Positions 1 to 14,300 of a DNA stretch of 64,000 nucleotides are shown here, piece by piece. The translations under genes were made by a program, and so were the position numbers. Within the stretch, counting starts at the first letter, position 1; every line of letters begins with the position of its first letter. The stretch comes from Hymenolepis diminuta (lineage: Eukaryota > Platyhelminthes > Cestoda > Cyclophyllidea > Hymenolepididae). Location of the stretch: the NCBI GenBank assembly GCA_900708905.1, contig CAADRB010000005.1, positions 2,137,689 to 2,201,688 of the forward strand, written 5' to 3'. Under the pieces are notes generated by a model. It saw only the letters and a list, made by a program, of their open reading frames with translations, was not told where the DNA came from and made no database searches.

Positions 1-2251
1 AACATTGCTTTAGGCTCTTAATAAGAAAAAGAACCGGAGAAAAATCGAAACTCATTGGGAAGTTTCACGAGAAACCTAAACAAAAAGACCGGTTAAATTA
101 GTTGATGAGTGGAGCAAGAGTTTATTATGTAAGAAAATCTACAAGAAAATATTTCAAATCATATTTTGAATCAGCACAAGCTACGTATGGCATAAATACA
201 GCCTATTTGACCTTACATGACATACGCCGACTCACGAGTGTTTAAAAGTGGCTATTTGGTGAAAATATAGTAATATAGTTATTGTAATCAAATTAATAAT
301 AAAGTCTAAATATGAAGAAAAGAAACCAACTTATAAGTTTCTCAGACTCATTAGTTTATCAAAAACGTTTACTGAATTTTTATAAATACTAACTAAAATC
401 GACTTTTTTCATAAATTCAATACAATACCTTTATTGAACATTCTTCCTGAATAACCTCTGAGGGATAGAATGACTATAATAGCTTTTCACACTATAATTT
501 AAACTTATTGCCCTTCAATTCACGGAACTCGTATTAATAAAAACAAATTCCCGTTCAATGTTAGTGTAATTACGTCGGGGCGACATCGATCGAACAGATG
601 GAATGAGTCAAGTCTCTTATGTCTTCAGATTAGTTCGGAGGTAGCAGACAAGCCACCTCCAATTTATCAATAAGTAAATTAGGTTTATATACAAAACATT
701 TCTTTATTGGATGTCAGTCATGTCTCATTTTCGTCGTCTCTGCGTAATGATAGGCACACGTTTAGGTATCTATGCCCAAACACGCAAACACACAGCGGGA
801 CCAATTGAGGACACTATATTGGAGATCTTATCGCCAGCCAATCATTTCTAATCGCCATATATTGATAAACATCTGTTGGCTATAGCGGTTATTAGTATAA
901 AATTTTTGGTATTTTCCATAGTTCTGCATTCTGAAAATGATGAATGCATTGGAAATAAAGGGAAAGCATTTTGATAAGGTCATTTTTGCAATAAATCATA
1001 ATTAACTAATTTTGTTAAGTCAGTATTTAGCAAATTCGAAGGACATATAAATAATTTCATATTAACTGAAATTTTCAGTTATGCCAAGTCATTTTCCGTT
1101 CCCGAGAACTTAAAAATGTCGAACATATTAATGCTACTATTCAACTGGCTATAAGCCGTATTTAATGGAAACGCTTAAATAAAGGAAGATTTTCCAATTA
1201 AATGTTCATGATTGAAATTTTCCAGTGTATTTTAGTTTACAGTTTAGATGATATATAAATCTTATAGTTATAGTTATAGGCGGCTGTCAGCTACAACACC
1301 CCATTTTCAAATTTCTAATCACATTCTTAACTGCTTGGCGTCAGGCTGGATCTTACACTTTCCTTTATTCATTAACTTTAAAAGTGTCTTAGCTGTAATC
1401 TTACTTCGGAATCGACTCCTTCAAAGCCCTATCAGCCAACTTCTAAGGTCAGCCCCATTCGATCTACGGTTCCACATATCTTCCGCTTTTGTAGCTCGGT
1501 CTCCTTCTCTGCTAAGTTTCGTAAAATTACTCTCCTAATGTAATCTTAATTTTTTTTCGCAATTTTTCTAATTTTACATTTAGCGATCCCAGGTATTTAG
1601 TGTTCAGTAAGACGAACACTTCATATAACTTCTCAAATATTTGAACAAATTTAGGTTTCGATTTTATGCTTCTGGGAAAACAGTTAAAACGAGTCGGAAA
1701 ATTTTACTAATTATTAACAGTGAATTGCACTAGTGAAATTTATGGGGAGAAATTCTAACAAAATCTAAATTTGTTCGGCATGAGATGAGATCAATTAATA
1801 TGAGGAAAGATATGAATGAAATATGTCCTAGAAAGAAGACTTTAAAATAGGGCATTGGTGAGGCTCTGAAACATTGCGACTATTAATTAACTAGACCTAA
1901 AATATGTTGAAATTAAAATTAAACAGCAGAATATTATTTCCATAAAAGTACATATTCAAAATGCAATTAATTTTTGATATTCTAGTTCATAATAGTCTAA
2001 TTTACTTGTTAATTTTATTCGAGGTCAAATGCTGAGTATGACCTAGCAATTGAGACTACTGCGGGATATGAATGACAGATTGTACAAAAATGTAAATGAA
2101 ATCACATTTAGATACATTAATATAATTCTTTATTTTACTGATTTATTTTGTCGCTTAATTTTACCATTAACATAATAAATGTTGAAAAATTATTTTTCGA
2201 TGAATTTAAGTGCTGAATTTATTATAAAAATACCCATGTTTGTCAATTAAG
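1..2251. other. Upstream flank or 5' intron of the coiled-coil gene
   Basis: AT-rich sequence without a convincing exon. A short open stretch at 1248-1538 has no coding character beyond a small Tyr-Ser repeat caused by a ttatag repeat. The missing first exon(s) of the coiled-coil gene could lie here, but none could be supported. Confidence 0.5.
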
Positions 2252-2398
2252 CTTGAAGAGAAGCTTAACCTCTGCAAATATGATTTGGACGAAAAGGATC
2301 GGGTACTTGCAAAACTTTCTGGTGACGTGGGTCAGCGATTGCGAAATTCGTTCTCCCAACCAAATCGTTTAAACTTCGCTAGCGATGCACATGCGAAC
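2252..2398 (+). CDS. Coiled-coil gene, first visible exon
   Basis: LEEKLNLCKYDLDEKDRVLAK begins directly after acceptor caattaag; 49 codons, phase 0 out at donor gtagct. The next intron is 51 bp. The acceptor is only moderately pyrimidine-rich, so the exact 5' edge is uncertain. Confidence 0.7.
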
Positions 2399-5300
2399 GT
2401 AGCTGATTTGTTCGCTAAAGAAAGACATTATATGATTTTATTTTTTTAGACAAATCAATGGAGCAATGAACTTCACGAATATAATACAAATTTAAATAAT
2501 GAAAATGAAGATTTGAATAAATTGCGGGGAAATTTTAATAAACCTAACATTAAAGATCAGAATATATTAATTTTAAACGCGAAGATACCACAGCGGTCCG
2601 TATCATACGAACAGGATAAAATAAAAAGAGCTGGAAAGAATTTTCAAAGTTCATTCCATCACGTCGCTGATCAATATCATACTATTGAGTAACCGATCGG
2701 AAAAATATTAAACATTAATATAGACAACTGAAATTTGATAATGAATGCACAAAGCGCTATGCAGCAGAAATGGACGAGCGATATAAAAACCTAGTCGATT
2801 GGATGCACGTCATTGTCACTTCAACAAAACCTCCGTCGTCCACACAAGAAGAGTATGATTTCTCAAACGATGCCGTTCAACGACTTAAGACCGAGGTAGG
2901 ATTAATAAAGTTTGAACAACAAAATTTTCTGACCTATTAGATCGCTTCCAGTATCACTCAGTCTCGTGAGAATGCTGTTCTAATTGAGGAGCTTAATGAT
3001 AATATTTCAAGCAAAGATTTGCAGATTTCTCATCTTAAGAGTGTGATCTCTCAACTTAGTAGCAGGGGCATACGTCGACTGGAAGACAATTTCGAGGAAG
3101 CACAAAGAGAGTCTGAAGTAAATTCTAATGCTATTATCTTTTAGTTTTAATTTCATTCTTGTGTTTCTGCAAAGGAACTTTCCTCAATTTATCCTCTTCG
3201 ATATTGGACTTTTTTCTTGCAGTTACCGTACACTTTTATATTGCCATAGTTACAGCACAATTCATTGTTTATAACTAGTCTTAAACAAAGAATTTCCCAG
3301 TGAGAACTTTAATAGCCTCAGATCCATTGTTTGTGATGTCGTCTTTCGCCAAATAATAAAAAATTTTTATTTACCTTTCATACTTAGACAATGAATGCTA
3401 CTCGGATTGAAAATAGTTCCTTAAAGAAAAGACTAAATTATCTGGAGCTGCAATTAGAAGAGGCGAGAAATCAACTTTGCCAATATGAGGAGAAATCGTC
3501 TCGAGAGAAGGTCGACGCACTGAAAGTTAATATAAATTTCAGGTAAGTTTAAGTGGTAATGAAAAATCACTCTGTCTAAAATTGCACTAATATTTTGCAT
3601 TTCAGGCAGTCATTATCTAATTTATTGAATCATTCAGCATGGGTCTGCAGTGATTCTGAGGAAGAAATTCTTGAGGTTATTCGAAGAGTTTTAACTGCTC
3701 TTACGAATAAGGCGGAGGTTTGTTATCTCTCTCCTTCTAAATCGCTTTATTAATTTTAATTTTATTTTTATTTAACCTCTCTTTATACTGCTAATTGTAG
3801 GCATGTTCTCGATTACAAATCCAGTCATCCGAATTAGCTAGTCAACTGGCAGAGTCTGAACGAAAATTTGAGCATTTAGAAAATGAATTACTGACATTGA
3901 GGGCGAAACAATGCCGAAGTCTAACAAAATCGGTTGAATTTCTTGATCGGACTACATATCTTGATGACTCTCATGAGAGAGTAAGTTGAATTTTTATTCC
4001 ATTTTCCTTAAAAGAACTTGGTAAATTTATTACTCTTTTCTTTATCAGTTGCTGCAGTTCTTGAGACAGTTGGAAAATCGCCTCCCAGTTGATCAAAGTG
4101 TATTTGATGAAATGAGCGTCGCTGATCGACGAAACTTCATTTTAGGTAGATTTTTTGTATTTGTCTTAGATTTTTCAAAATATTTAATAGACGTAAATAA
4201 TGGTTTTTTTATAAATCAGGGTTTATGTTCCCCGAATATGAAAAAAGCTTTTCTTTAATAGGAAAATTGGAAAGGGGATTTGAAAGTGATAAACGGTTAT
4301 CGTGATCATCTGCGAAGTTAAAGGTTACGTTTTAGATATACATCGATGCTCACTCGGTGAGCGAAATGATCAACCACACGTCCGTCTGTTACTCAAATCT
4401 GTAATTATAAACAGCCAATTTGAAAGAAGGAATCAGACTTTTTGCAAATACAAATTACTATTTACTTCTTTTTAGAATATGTCATGGTAAGAGAGACTCA
4501 ATAAACATCCCTTGCCATCGTCTTTAGGTTCTTGAGATTCAATGGAGTAGTCCCTGAGTTAGGATTGTAGTTGGTAATGTGTGAGTCCTAAACAAGTTGG
4601 TGTCGATTTACTCGTAATAATTCATATATCTTCTTTTACCTGTCCTTCAAATTCTTATTATTAATTACACCAGTTAGTGATATATCGAAGAAATTTCCGA
4701 AGATCACCAAATTATAGAAATTATTTAGTTCATTTCTGACTTTCTGACAACTTTCCATGTGACATTTTTCACTAAATTGGGATTTTTAGTTTTGATTTTC
4801 CATGCTACAAGGCGGAATCAAGAATTCTTATCACTTTGAATTTAATGCATCAAGGCTGTGGTTTTTATGCCCAGTCGAGTTCAACTAAAGCTGTAATGAC
4901 TCAAAAGCAAAATAATTTTTCAGTTTGAATAATGGAAAACGTGGGTTTAATAGATCTTCTAACTAACCTTCAAATTCAAGATCCACTTCGAATATCAACA
5001 CGTAGCTCTGAGTCTGACAACTAGATCAAAATATCGTTTTTTTCGATTAGATAGATAGATTCATGGTTCGGATATGAAAGTGATGTCTACACCGGCATAA
5101 CCAATAGATTCATAGTTAAGTTATTTAAGTTACAGTATTCTAATGTAGACGAATGAGGGGCTGCTTTTCCCATTATTCTATTTCTAATAGTTTCATTAAT
5201 TTTTCTTCTCAACCATTCGAGAATAAAAGAAGTAAAGTGGCAAGATCGACGTTTTTGATTAAAAAATGCCAGCCAATAAGCATTGAACATTGTATTCTCT

Positions 5301-8300
5301 CGTGAAATTTGAAATTTGGGATTTAGTAAATTTAGTAAGCGTAATTAGAGGAAATTTTGGAAAATGCATAGAGCCATCCTTCAGCATCAAAGCGTCACGC
5401 ATCATTTGAATTTTTGACTCGGTTTCCATAGTATTTACTATGACAATAGTTTGGCTTTACGTCCCCGTAGCTACAGTAATGCTTTAATCCCCCAGTGATT
5501 CAAACCCACATCTGTCACATCTATACGAGTTTACCGATTCCTCTTTTTTTCTATAACTGTCCCTTTTCATCTAAGAGTACATCACCACTCATATCTCATA
5601 CGCCTCCTTGCTCAAGCGACACATATAAACTTTCTTTGTATTTTTACGCGCATATACATACGTAAATATGCGCTTGTCACCTATCTTCTCGTACGCTTCC
5701 CCCTCATATCCTCTCTTCATCATCTCTCTAATACTCTCTCAAATCTTCACTGTTGTTTATTCAATAAACTTTGGCCTGCTCAATTCTTTATGCTCTCCTT
5801 TTTGGATTTGCCGTTTGGTGGCTCCCAAATTGGTGACCTCGGTTCTTGTCACTCCTACGTACTGTTACCCCAACGATACCTTGACGTTGTTCTCGGAATC
5901 TCTTTGACCCCTTCCCTTTATCAGTTGTTTGAATTACTGTTATTCGATGTCAATTGCTCCCCACAATTAGAAATTGTGGAAATTTTTGTTTTGCTGTCTG
6001 TAATAATAATAGCAATAGGTTGATTGATAATCTCAGGTCAAAAAGATATTTAATTGTTCAGAATTTTGTTCGCAAACCTTACTACTAATTATAAATCAGG
6101 TGTCTTGAATGTTAATTTTCATATATTTCTCTTTCCTTATAATTAAATAATCTGGATTATATTAAATTTGCCAAATTTGCACATTGATGAAATCCCTAGT
6201 ACAGCATTTAAATAGTTGTGCAATGTCTCTTTTAATTATATTTTTAACCCTCAAACTTTTGTCCACCATTTCATACGATAGTTTAGTATCTTACGTTTAT
6301 CTCATTGTATTAACATCCAGCTTAGGCGTTCACCTACACCACTAGTAGGCACCGACTGCTTGGTTTCCATTGGAAACGGCCGTTGAATTTTCTTCTCTGC
6401 GCTTGACAATTTTATACAGATTTGAAACATAATACTAACTTTTGTGAGTGATAAACTACTCATTTTCTTGCTACAAATACAAATAAAACCAGTGGCGTAC
6501 ATTTGATCTATGCGTTTGTTGAAAATATTATCATTATTACTCACGATATTACAAAAAAGTTTGCAATTTTTAACTCTGGGAAACAACTGAGTAACACTAA
6601 GTACAGCAAATTTTAGGGGGAAAGAATGTAAAAGATACAAGACCAACGTCATGGTATCAAAGTCTGACTTCATTTGATTTTTGGACTCGAGTTGAATGAA
6701 ATTTACTAAATGGACAGTCCGCATTCCAAATTTCAAATTTCAAGATTCGTCCCCTGGATTGGAGCAAATGCTTAATTACAATGGTCAATGCTTATTGGGC
6801 AGTATTTTTAATCAAGTAGGGTCGATCTTGCCACTTCATTTTCGATTTTTGTCCCAAGGTTGGGAAAGTAAACTATTCTTAAGTGACATTCGGTACCTCA
6901 CAATTTTATAATAGCAGAGATGAGATAGGTAAAAATTTTCAGTTAGCAGAGCTCCCTGACCTGTGTTCACTCAAGGTGAGTCAAGGTGAGAAGGAATGTA
7001 TTCATTATTATCCATGGTAGTGTAATTTTTTACTCTTCTTAATCATAGAAGAGCATATGAACAAAAAAAATAACAAAACAGTTCAACTGGAGATAACTGA
7101 GAGAAGTGATAAAATTTCATAATTTCGAAGGCTTTACTTCATTTGAACTCTAAATTAAGTTGTCTGCTGACTTATAAGGGGCATAATTCATATGGTAATA
7201 TGCAAATGTTTCAAAATTCAGTTTTGATAATTTTTTGCCTTGGTTTTGAGGCAATTTTATGTCCGTGGTATTAGAATAGACTCCGATAGTAAATTACTTC
7301 ATCTAATCATTCCGACAAGGGATTGCCATTTACTTCATCTCTCTATTTCAATTTTGTTGAGTTAAATACATATCGTTTTTATGCTCCCCGATTAAAATGT
7401 TAAGCTAAACAGTATGGCTACTTAAATGACATCAGTAGTTATTGCGTCTTGCGTATTTATCACCTGTATTATTTTCTAGATTACGTATCCAAAGCATGCA
7501 CACCCTCACCAGCTAAATCCGAAAGTGAACTAGCTCCACGCCTCCATAAGCGTGTTCAGCGACTTCAAGATGATCTCGTCAGTCGTGATCTCCAACTAAA
7601 GACTTGGCAGAATAAAGTCGCCAAGCTGGAAGAACAACTGGTTTTGGCTCGCAAGGGCGAAGCTGAAGCCGTTGAAAAGCAGACACTGGCTGAACAACGC
7701 GCTAATCGATTAAAAAAGAACGAGATGGAGACAAATAGGTTAAAGAATGAAGCCTTGCAATTGAAGCTTCAACTGAAGGATAAAAAAGACGCTAAGGTAA
7801 GTTGAATTACTAATCGTGTACACTTGATACTGAGTGAAAAGTCCTTAAGTAAACGGGTTTCAACACCTTTCCTCTAGGAACGTTTAGAAGAAAGCACTCA
7901 ACGTGTATTGCAGCTTGAGGAGTCTGTTAGAAACCTCGAGGAATTAAAGCTAAGACAAGCAAATCGAATTGGCGAATTGATTACATGCCTGGAGACGGAG
8001 AAAGCTGCAACAACGAAAAAGCTTAGGCAACAAGAAGAGGAACAGCGTGAAAGATTCAATACCGAACTGCGGGAGGTTAACCAAATGTTGGATGAATTAC
8101 GAACAGAATCTGAGGAAGTAAGTCCAATCTACTTGATTAATACGTCGATAAAATAAAGCACATGCTTACAAAAGAAACAGGCCATTTTTTTTATTTTTAT
8201 TTATTTGATCTTTTTCAACATACTGATTTTATTTTTATCGATTTTCTACCAAATGGAAAGAAATATGAACTTTTTGCATCCGTAGAATTTTTTTGTTTAT

Positions 8301-11300
8301 TCGTTTTTATTAAATAACTATATTTTGAGTTTCCATTTTGTTCCATTTTGGCACATTGTTCCTGACTGAATAAAGTTTAGCAGTTCACGTTTATCCTCAT
8401 ATTTTAATGGCAGAGGTTTGCACTTTTAAATTTTATTTAGAATAAAATTTTCTGAGTTAACAATAAACAATGGAATTCCATTTATCAAAAGGAGAACTTA
8501 CAATTTAATTTCTGAAATAATTCATTTCAATCAATAAACTATGGTACTCTTTGGCTAGTCCTTATTCATAGTTCTTGGGAACCAAGTGCTTTGGTATGAT
8601 GCTATAAAGAAAGACATCTGCTGTCACTTCGAGTAATATTTAAACCATAGTCGAAATATGTCACTAAATGCAGGCAGACCTTTCGGGTATTTCAGAATAT
8701 TTTCACAATCTTCACAAGGTTAATTTCGTGATTAACAGTTCAAACAAATGACTGCCAAAGGTTGGAACAAAAAAGATGGACTTTGATAGTAAGCATATGA
8801 TAAAAATTCATCAGATAAAGCATTAGGGGAGATGCTACAAAATAACATGATATTAAGAGAATTGACCGTTATCTATGAAAAAATCCATGACAGAGCAACG
8901 GATCAAGAGATTTCATTGAAGCTGTTTCATCGGTTTCTAACAAATTTATTTAGAAATCGATAAAAGATCCCTGGCCCATTTAATAGAAATGTTAATATAC
9001 ATCTATCTTAGGTGGGAAACGAACATTTTCCAGCCCCTCTGACGAGAGCTTTGTTACTCTCTTGACCATTCTTAACCATTTATACTAATTAAAATGCTGT
9101 TCACTAGATGTTCGCTGATGTTTAACGAACTCATAACTTTTGAGTTGATTGGCGTACACGTTGATCGTTATGTCACCGGTCCACCAAGCGTGAATTAAAT
9201 TCAGATCATCAATTTAATTTCACAAAATTTAGACATCAAGTAGCTAAAGCACCATGAATAACAAAAATATGGACCTTCCTTCTATATTAGGCATTTTTAT
9301 AATTCCTTTTAAAAATACTACTCAAATGGTGAAATTACCACCAACGACAGCTTATTTATGGAAGTAATTGCAGTATATATGAAAGTCTATTACAGCTAAT
9401 ATTGATACTGGTACCAAATGGAGAAACTCTATTTACTGTATCAGAGCCTATGTACTTGAAATTATGCATTAATTATGCATAAACGAGCCGAAGCATCACT
9501 AGAGCGCCATTAGGCAGCAATCATAAAACCAAATAGCAGCCAGTTATAACAGTTGTTAACGACAATATAGTGTATTAGGCTATTGACACACCATAAATAG
9601 TCTCTCAGGTTCTCCTAATGGAGTGGAGGTGGAAAATTATTCTGTCAGACACTTGGAATATGACTGATAGTTAAGACGTAAAGGGCATTTTGGTGTAATA
9701 TCATAGATATACCAAGTAACCTTTCGCCTTATTTGGGGCGGTATCTAGGGTTGATCTTAAAGTTAGCTAGAAAGTTAGAAAATAAAGGATCTGGAACCAC
9801 TGCTATTGCGTTTCAGAAAGTTCATTTACACACTCATAAGCCTTTTAATTGACAAATGTTGCCTAGTTTGAAATCCATTTCCTATAGTAAATGATCGAAA
9901 TATGTAATCATGCGAAGGCGAAGGGCTCTTTTTTAATGTTCAAAAAGATTTTTTATCTTATTTCTAATAAAAAAAGATTATTCAGTTTAAGGTCTTTTGT
10001 TAATTTAATTACATTCATCACCAGTTGATTTATCAAAAGAATTAGACGTATCAGGAATATTTTTAATGGGATGGAATTTTAGCAAATCTAGAGTATTCCA
10101 CTTTTAATCTTGCATTACTTCAGATGGTCCCATTCAGCGTTTTGTCGGGATATCTGTAATATGCCTCCAATAATAGATATTCGGGTGAATTTTACTATAT
10201 TGTTGTTGAGATGCATTTCGATTATTTGAATTTACACAACATTTTTTGGCCGTTAATATCTATTATGATCGGCGATCAATGATATTTTGAAATTGTGACG
10301 GTTTAGAGCAACAAAAGAAAGTTATTCTAGTTAGATTCACAGTTTTAATTTATAATTCCTCCTTTTCGCCGACTCATCCATGGTACATGTCACCATTTTC
10401 TAACCAAGAGCCACGTGCTCATTTTTAATTCACAAAAAACAAATTTGTTTTCTGCTCATTATGAGAACACTCCTGCTCTCCATCCCTGAATAGAGGAGCT
10501 AAGCTTACACGTTTATGAAATATGACGAATTACAAATGGTTCGAGATACGCTGTTTGTCCCAAAATAAATGAATATGATCAATTTTCTTTAATCTATTAA
10601 TATGATATTTACTTATTGTGGTAAGTTCAATTCTTAAATAAATACTTTGTCCCTCAGGTGACTGTCTTCATACATCATTCCCCATTCGTCTGAGTCTCTG
10701 TTGGCCCTTCATTCATTCCAATCCGCATATAAAAAATAATAAAACATAGTTGTAGCCTAGCACGATACACTTCTATAAACATTACCATTCAGATATTCTA
10801 GTGCGTTATCCTGTGCTTCCATATATTCCGGGGTCATTCAGTTCCTTCGTATTGTATCTTTATCGATGACTGCAGTTAGTTAGTGTTATCCAGACAAATT
10901 CCATCTATTATAATTTTAAATAATTAATATAATTAATTTCCTGGAATATTTAATACATTGAGTATTTACTTGATGGGCATAAAATAACGCTTCAACTGAG
11001 CTTCGCTCCAAATTTGTGAGATCCGGAAACCTATTTATGCGATATGCAGTAGATTCTGAGGACGCGTGTTCCCAGCAAACAAGATTTTCGGAAATAATAA
11101 ATTCCTTCCAAATCGCCACAAAGTGAATTAATTTTACTACCTATTTTCAGATTGTAAAAACAGGTTATTTATCTCTATGATTGTATTCATGTAATAGAAT
11201 TAAAATCACTGATAAGAGTAGAATATGGGTTCTAATTAATCTACACTAAAGATGGTTGGACTTTAAGAACCGCATGCAATCATTTGCAGATCACAGAGGC

Positions 11301-14300
11301 TGAGTAATAAAGAAGTATAAGCGGAGCTAATTCTACTCCAGCCTTTTAGGTCATTCATACTTTTTCTGAACTGCAAAATGCGCTAAAAGTTTGTTGACTT
11401 TTCCGAAAGAGATGATTTAACTCTTCACTCAACCTGTATAACTTGAAAGTAAAGAGGAGAATGTTGTTTGGACCAACAGAAAAGATGAAATTTAAATTTC
11501 CAAATAATATTCAAACAAGAGATATTGTATTCTCCTAATGATTTAGAGTCTACATATGAAAACGCCATGAGGGAACAAGTTTTTTTATAATTCACATCGT
11601 AACATATCAAGTCCATTACGATAGACAAACCAGGCCATCTGAGGAGGGAGGAGAAATCCAGCATACACAATTCATCGTGTATCAAAGGCAATTTATCATT
11701 TGGTTTGACATTGAGGATCCGGATGCCACAGTTTCTACCTGATCTGATGTATTATTTTGTGGATTATGAACTATCGTAAATGTCATTTGTTTCAGCTCCA
11801 CAATTTCCGGGATATTGTTGGTCGGCTTCTTGGAATGCGTGTTGACGATCTAGACGAGCCTAGCAAGGAGATACTTCATGGTGTGGAAAAGTTGCTGAAG
11901 GAATCTGGATCTAATTCTCTCCATCGAAGTACAACCTTTATTCCTCGAAGTATATCACCACGTCGTGTTGCCCGAGGATCGAGTGCTCGCATGGGATCAA
12001 CTCATGGTAAGTTCATTAAATAATGAGTTTAAACATTTATGTTTCAACAAATTTAGAGACGATTCTGTGTTTCCAAATTCAATTTCCATTCCGGTTCTAG
12101 TGGCTTTGACTTCATCGTAATAACGATGACAGGGAGCCTGATCTAACGAAAATTTCAAAATTTAAAGTGTTTATCGGCTGTGGTTGTGCTGATGAAGGAG
12201 ATTTGGACAGGATTCGTTAAGGACTACAGAAGAAAGCTGTTGACAAACCGATTATAATAAGTTTAAAGATTCAACTGATAATAAATCGGATGGTAAATGT
12301 GAGCCTATAAAGTTTTGATGGTCTGGAATTTTAATGTCGTACCTAGTTAAAGCGGCCTTTTTGTTTCTTTACCCGGTTTGTTTATGCTAAAATGATATAT
12401 TGAATGCGAGTCACCAAAAAGAATAACAAATACCATAAATTAAGTCCCCACCTTCTGGAGAGAGAAAATGTCACCTAACTGACGTAAAATTTTACCTAAT
12501 TAGCGATATGTTGATGTACAGTAGCCGCTAATCATTTACAAAAACAAAACTCCATCTATGTTTCTTTGAATTTTTACTATTCACATCATTCTTTGTTCAG
12601 GAATCTGATGTACTTAGACGCAATAAATTAACATTAATCCAAGTATCCCGATTGAGGAACATGAGCTTGTATAAATTATCTTGAATGGAAAGGTAATACC
12701 TCAGTTATTGGCAAAGGAAGTGATAAATAACCAATTGTTCTATTAACAGTACCGTAAGTGTCAGTCACAGTTTTCAGAAATGTCGCCTCAAGCATTCCTC
12801 GTTCGGCAGATCCGTTTTTGGCACAGGTGACTGACTGAGGAATTCCCATCAGTGAGATACAAGATGTTAGGTATTGGAAACCCCCTCACTGAACACTGAA
12901 CTTGAACACTTATAATTTGTACTCGACACATTTTATGATATACTTGATTCCCTAAAGTCTGTTATCGGGGAGATACGATCCTTTTTAGCCGGTATTTCAA
13001 AAAAATGACTTTTTTATTGTGGGATTTTTTCTTGTATGAGATATGAATCCTCCGCGCCCATTTTTCTCGTTTATTGATCCTGCATATATGCAATTTAAGT
13101 TCGGATTGAGTTCCTTTTTAAACGTTTCAAGAAGAATTTGCTTTCAAAATGACCTCTCATTTACCATTTTCCTTGGATATCTATCAGCCCATACAAAATG
13201 CATGAAAATTCAGAATATGTATATGTACGAATAACTTTCTAACTCATATCAGACTTAAAAATCCACATTCTTTTATCCCCTACAAAACGGTTTGCTTTGG
13301 TTAATCGACATTCCCATATTTTACCCATTAAGACTGTATATAAAAGACTTTAATACGGCAGTAATTATTGTGATCGTTACAATCGCTTGTCGTCGTCGCC
13401 ACTGCCTAGATTAATTACAATGCCAATCCATCTTATGGGGAATTTTAGGGTAAAACATCTTCTACCAGACGATTAAAATTAGCAATACCAAAAGCAGCAA
13501 AAACTGCAATTCGTATTCTTCAACCTAAGGATATTCTGAACTCCATAGATCGAATTCCTCAACTCCTTCCCCAAATTATAGACCTTAAATTTGTCATCTA
13601 CTACTCTGACCATACATACTAGCATACTAGCTCAAACAAAATGAGCGGTTGATCGTATATTATATTACCTTTGAATGCTTTAAGGCATCAAGAGATATTT
13701 GGCCTAAAAATTAGACGCCGAATTACGTCCAAAGATTTACTCTTTGAGTCAAATGAGTCATGGCAAATTGCCATCTCGTCTCACCTCTCACAATACTTTC
13801 TTATTCACCTCTACTTTTCACAAGTTTGCTCGCTCTAATGCCGAAATCTCTATTTCAATAATTCATATTTATACCTCTTTTAACCATGGAATTCAAGCGT
13901 CTCTGAACTTCAGGCGATATTCGGGTAAGAGTTTTGATTAAAGGTCAGATTTTTACCCTTCTGGATCGCGATGAATCATACTCAGGCAAAAAATAAGTTT
14001 ATAGCTAATTGCAAACCACCTGAGGATAAGAAATCAGCAAAACTGCCATTATATAAAGTGGGAGTCATTCATAGTTTTTTAGCTATGAATATATTCCTTT
14101 CAAAGAAGGGCCAAGTTCAGGTGATGTCCAATTTGCAGTTATCAAGCAGTCTGGTGGGGAAAAGTATGCAGTAAACACAAGATTGTCTGGTTAAATGGAT
14201 AGTAATAAGATGTCTGTTGATTGTGATTTAACTGTTAGGCTTTTTCTTCGACTTATGTTGAACAGCTGTTTCCTTATCGGTATCTCTATATAGACCACCA

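Larger units (their letters stand above)
4146..7479 (+). other. 3.3-kb intron of the coiled-coil gene with two repeat relics
   Basis: No exon fits. It contains an inverted copy of the purine-rich repeat (5655-5757) and a diverged copy of the inverted-repeat family (6540-6795). A 144-codon ORF at 6302-6736 on the - strand overlaps the latter and is most likely a by-product of it. Confidence 0.6.

Noticed and set aside
900..970. Possible first exon (MMNALEIKGKHFDK) for the coiled-coil gene
   Set aside because: Donor gtcatt is poor, the peptide is short and nothing ties it to the first supported exon at 2252.
6302..6736. 144-codon ORF on the - strand as a gene
   Set aside because: It overlaps a diverged copy of a dispersed repeat, has no recognised domain and no splice partners.
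9480..9540. Similarity of tgattgctgcctaatggcgc (on the - strand) to a patch at 62670-62695
   Set aside because: Only about 25 bp align and flanks do not; too short to call a repeat by eye.
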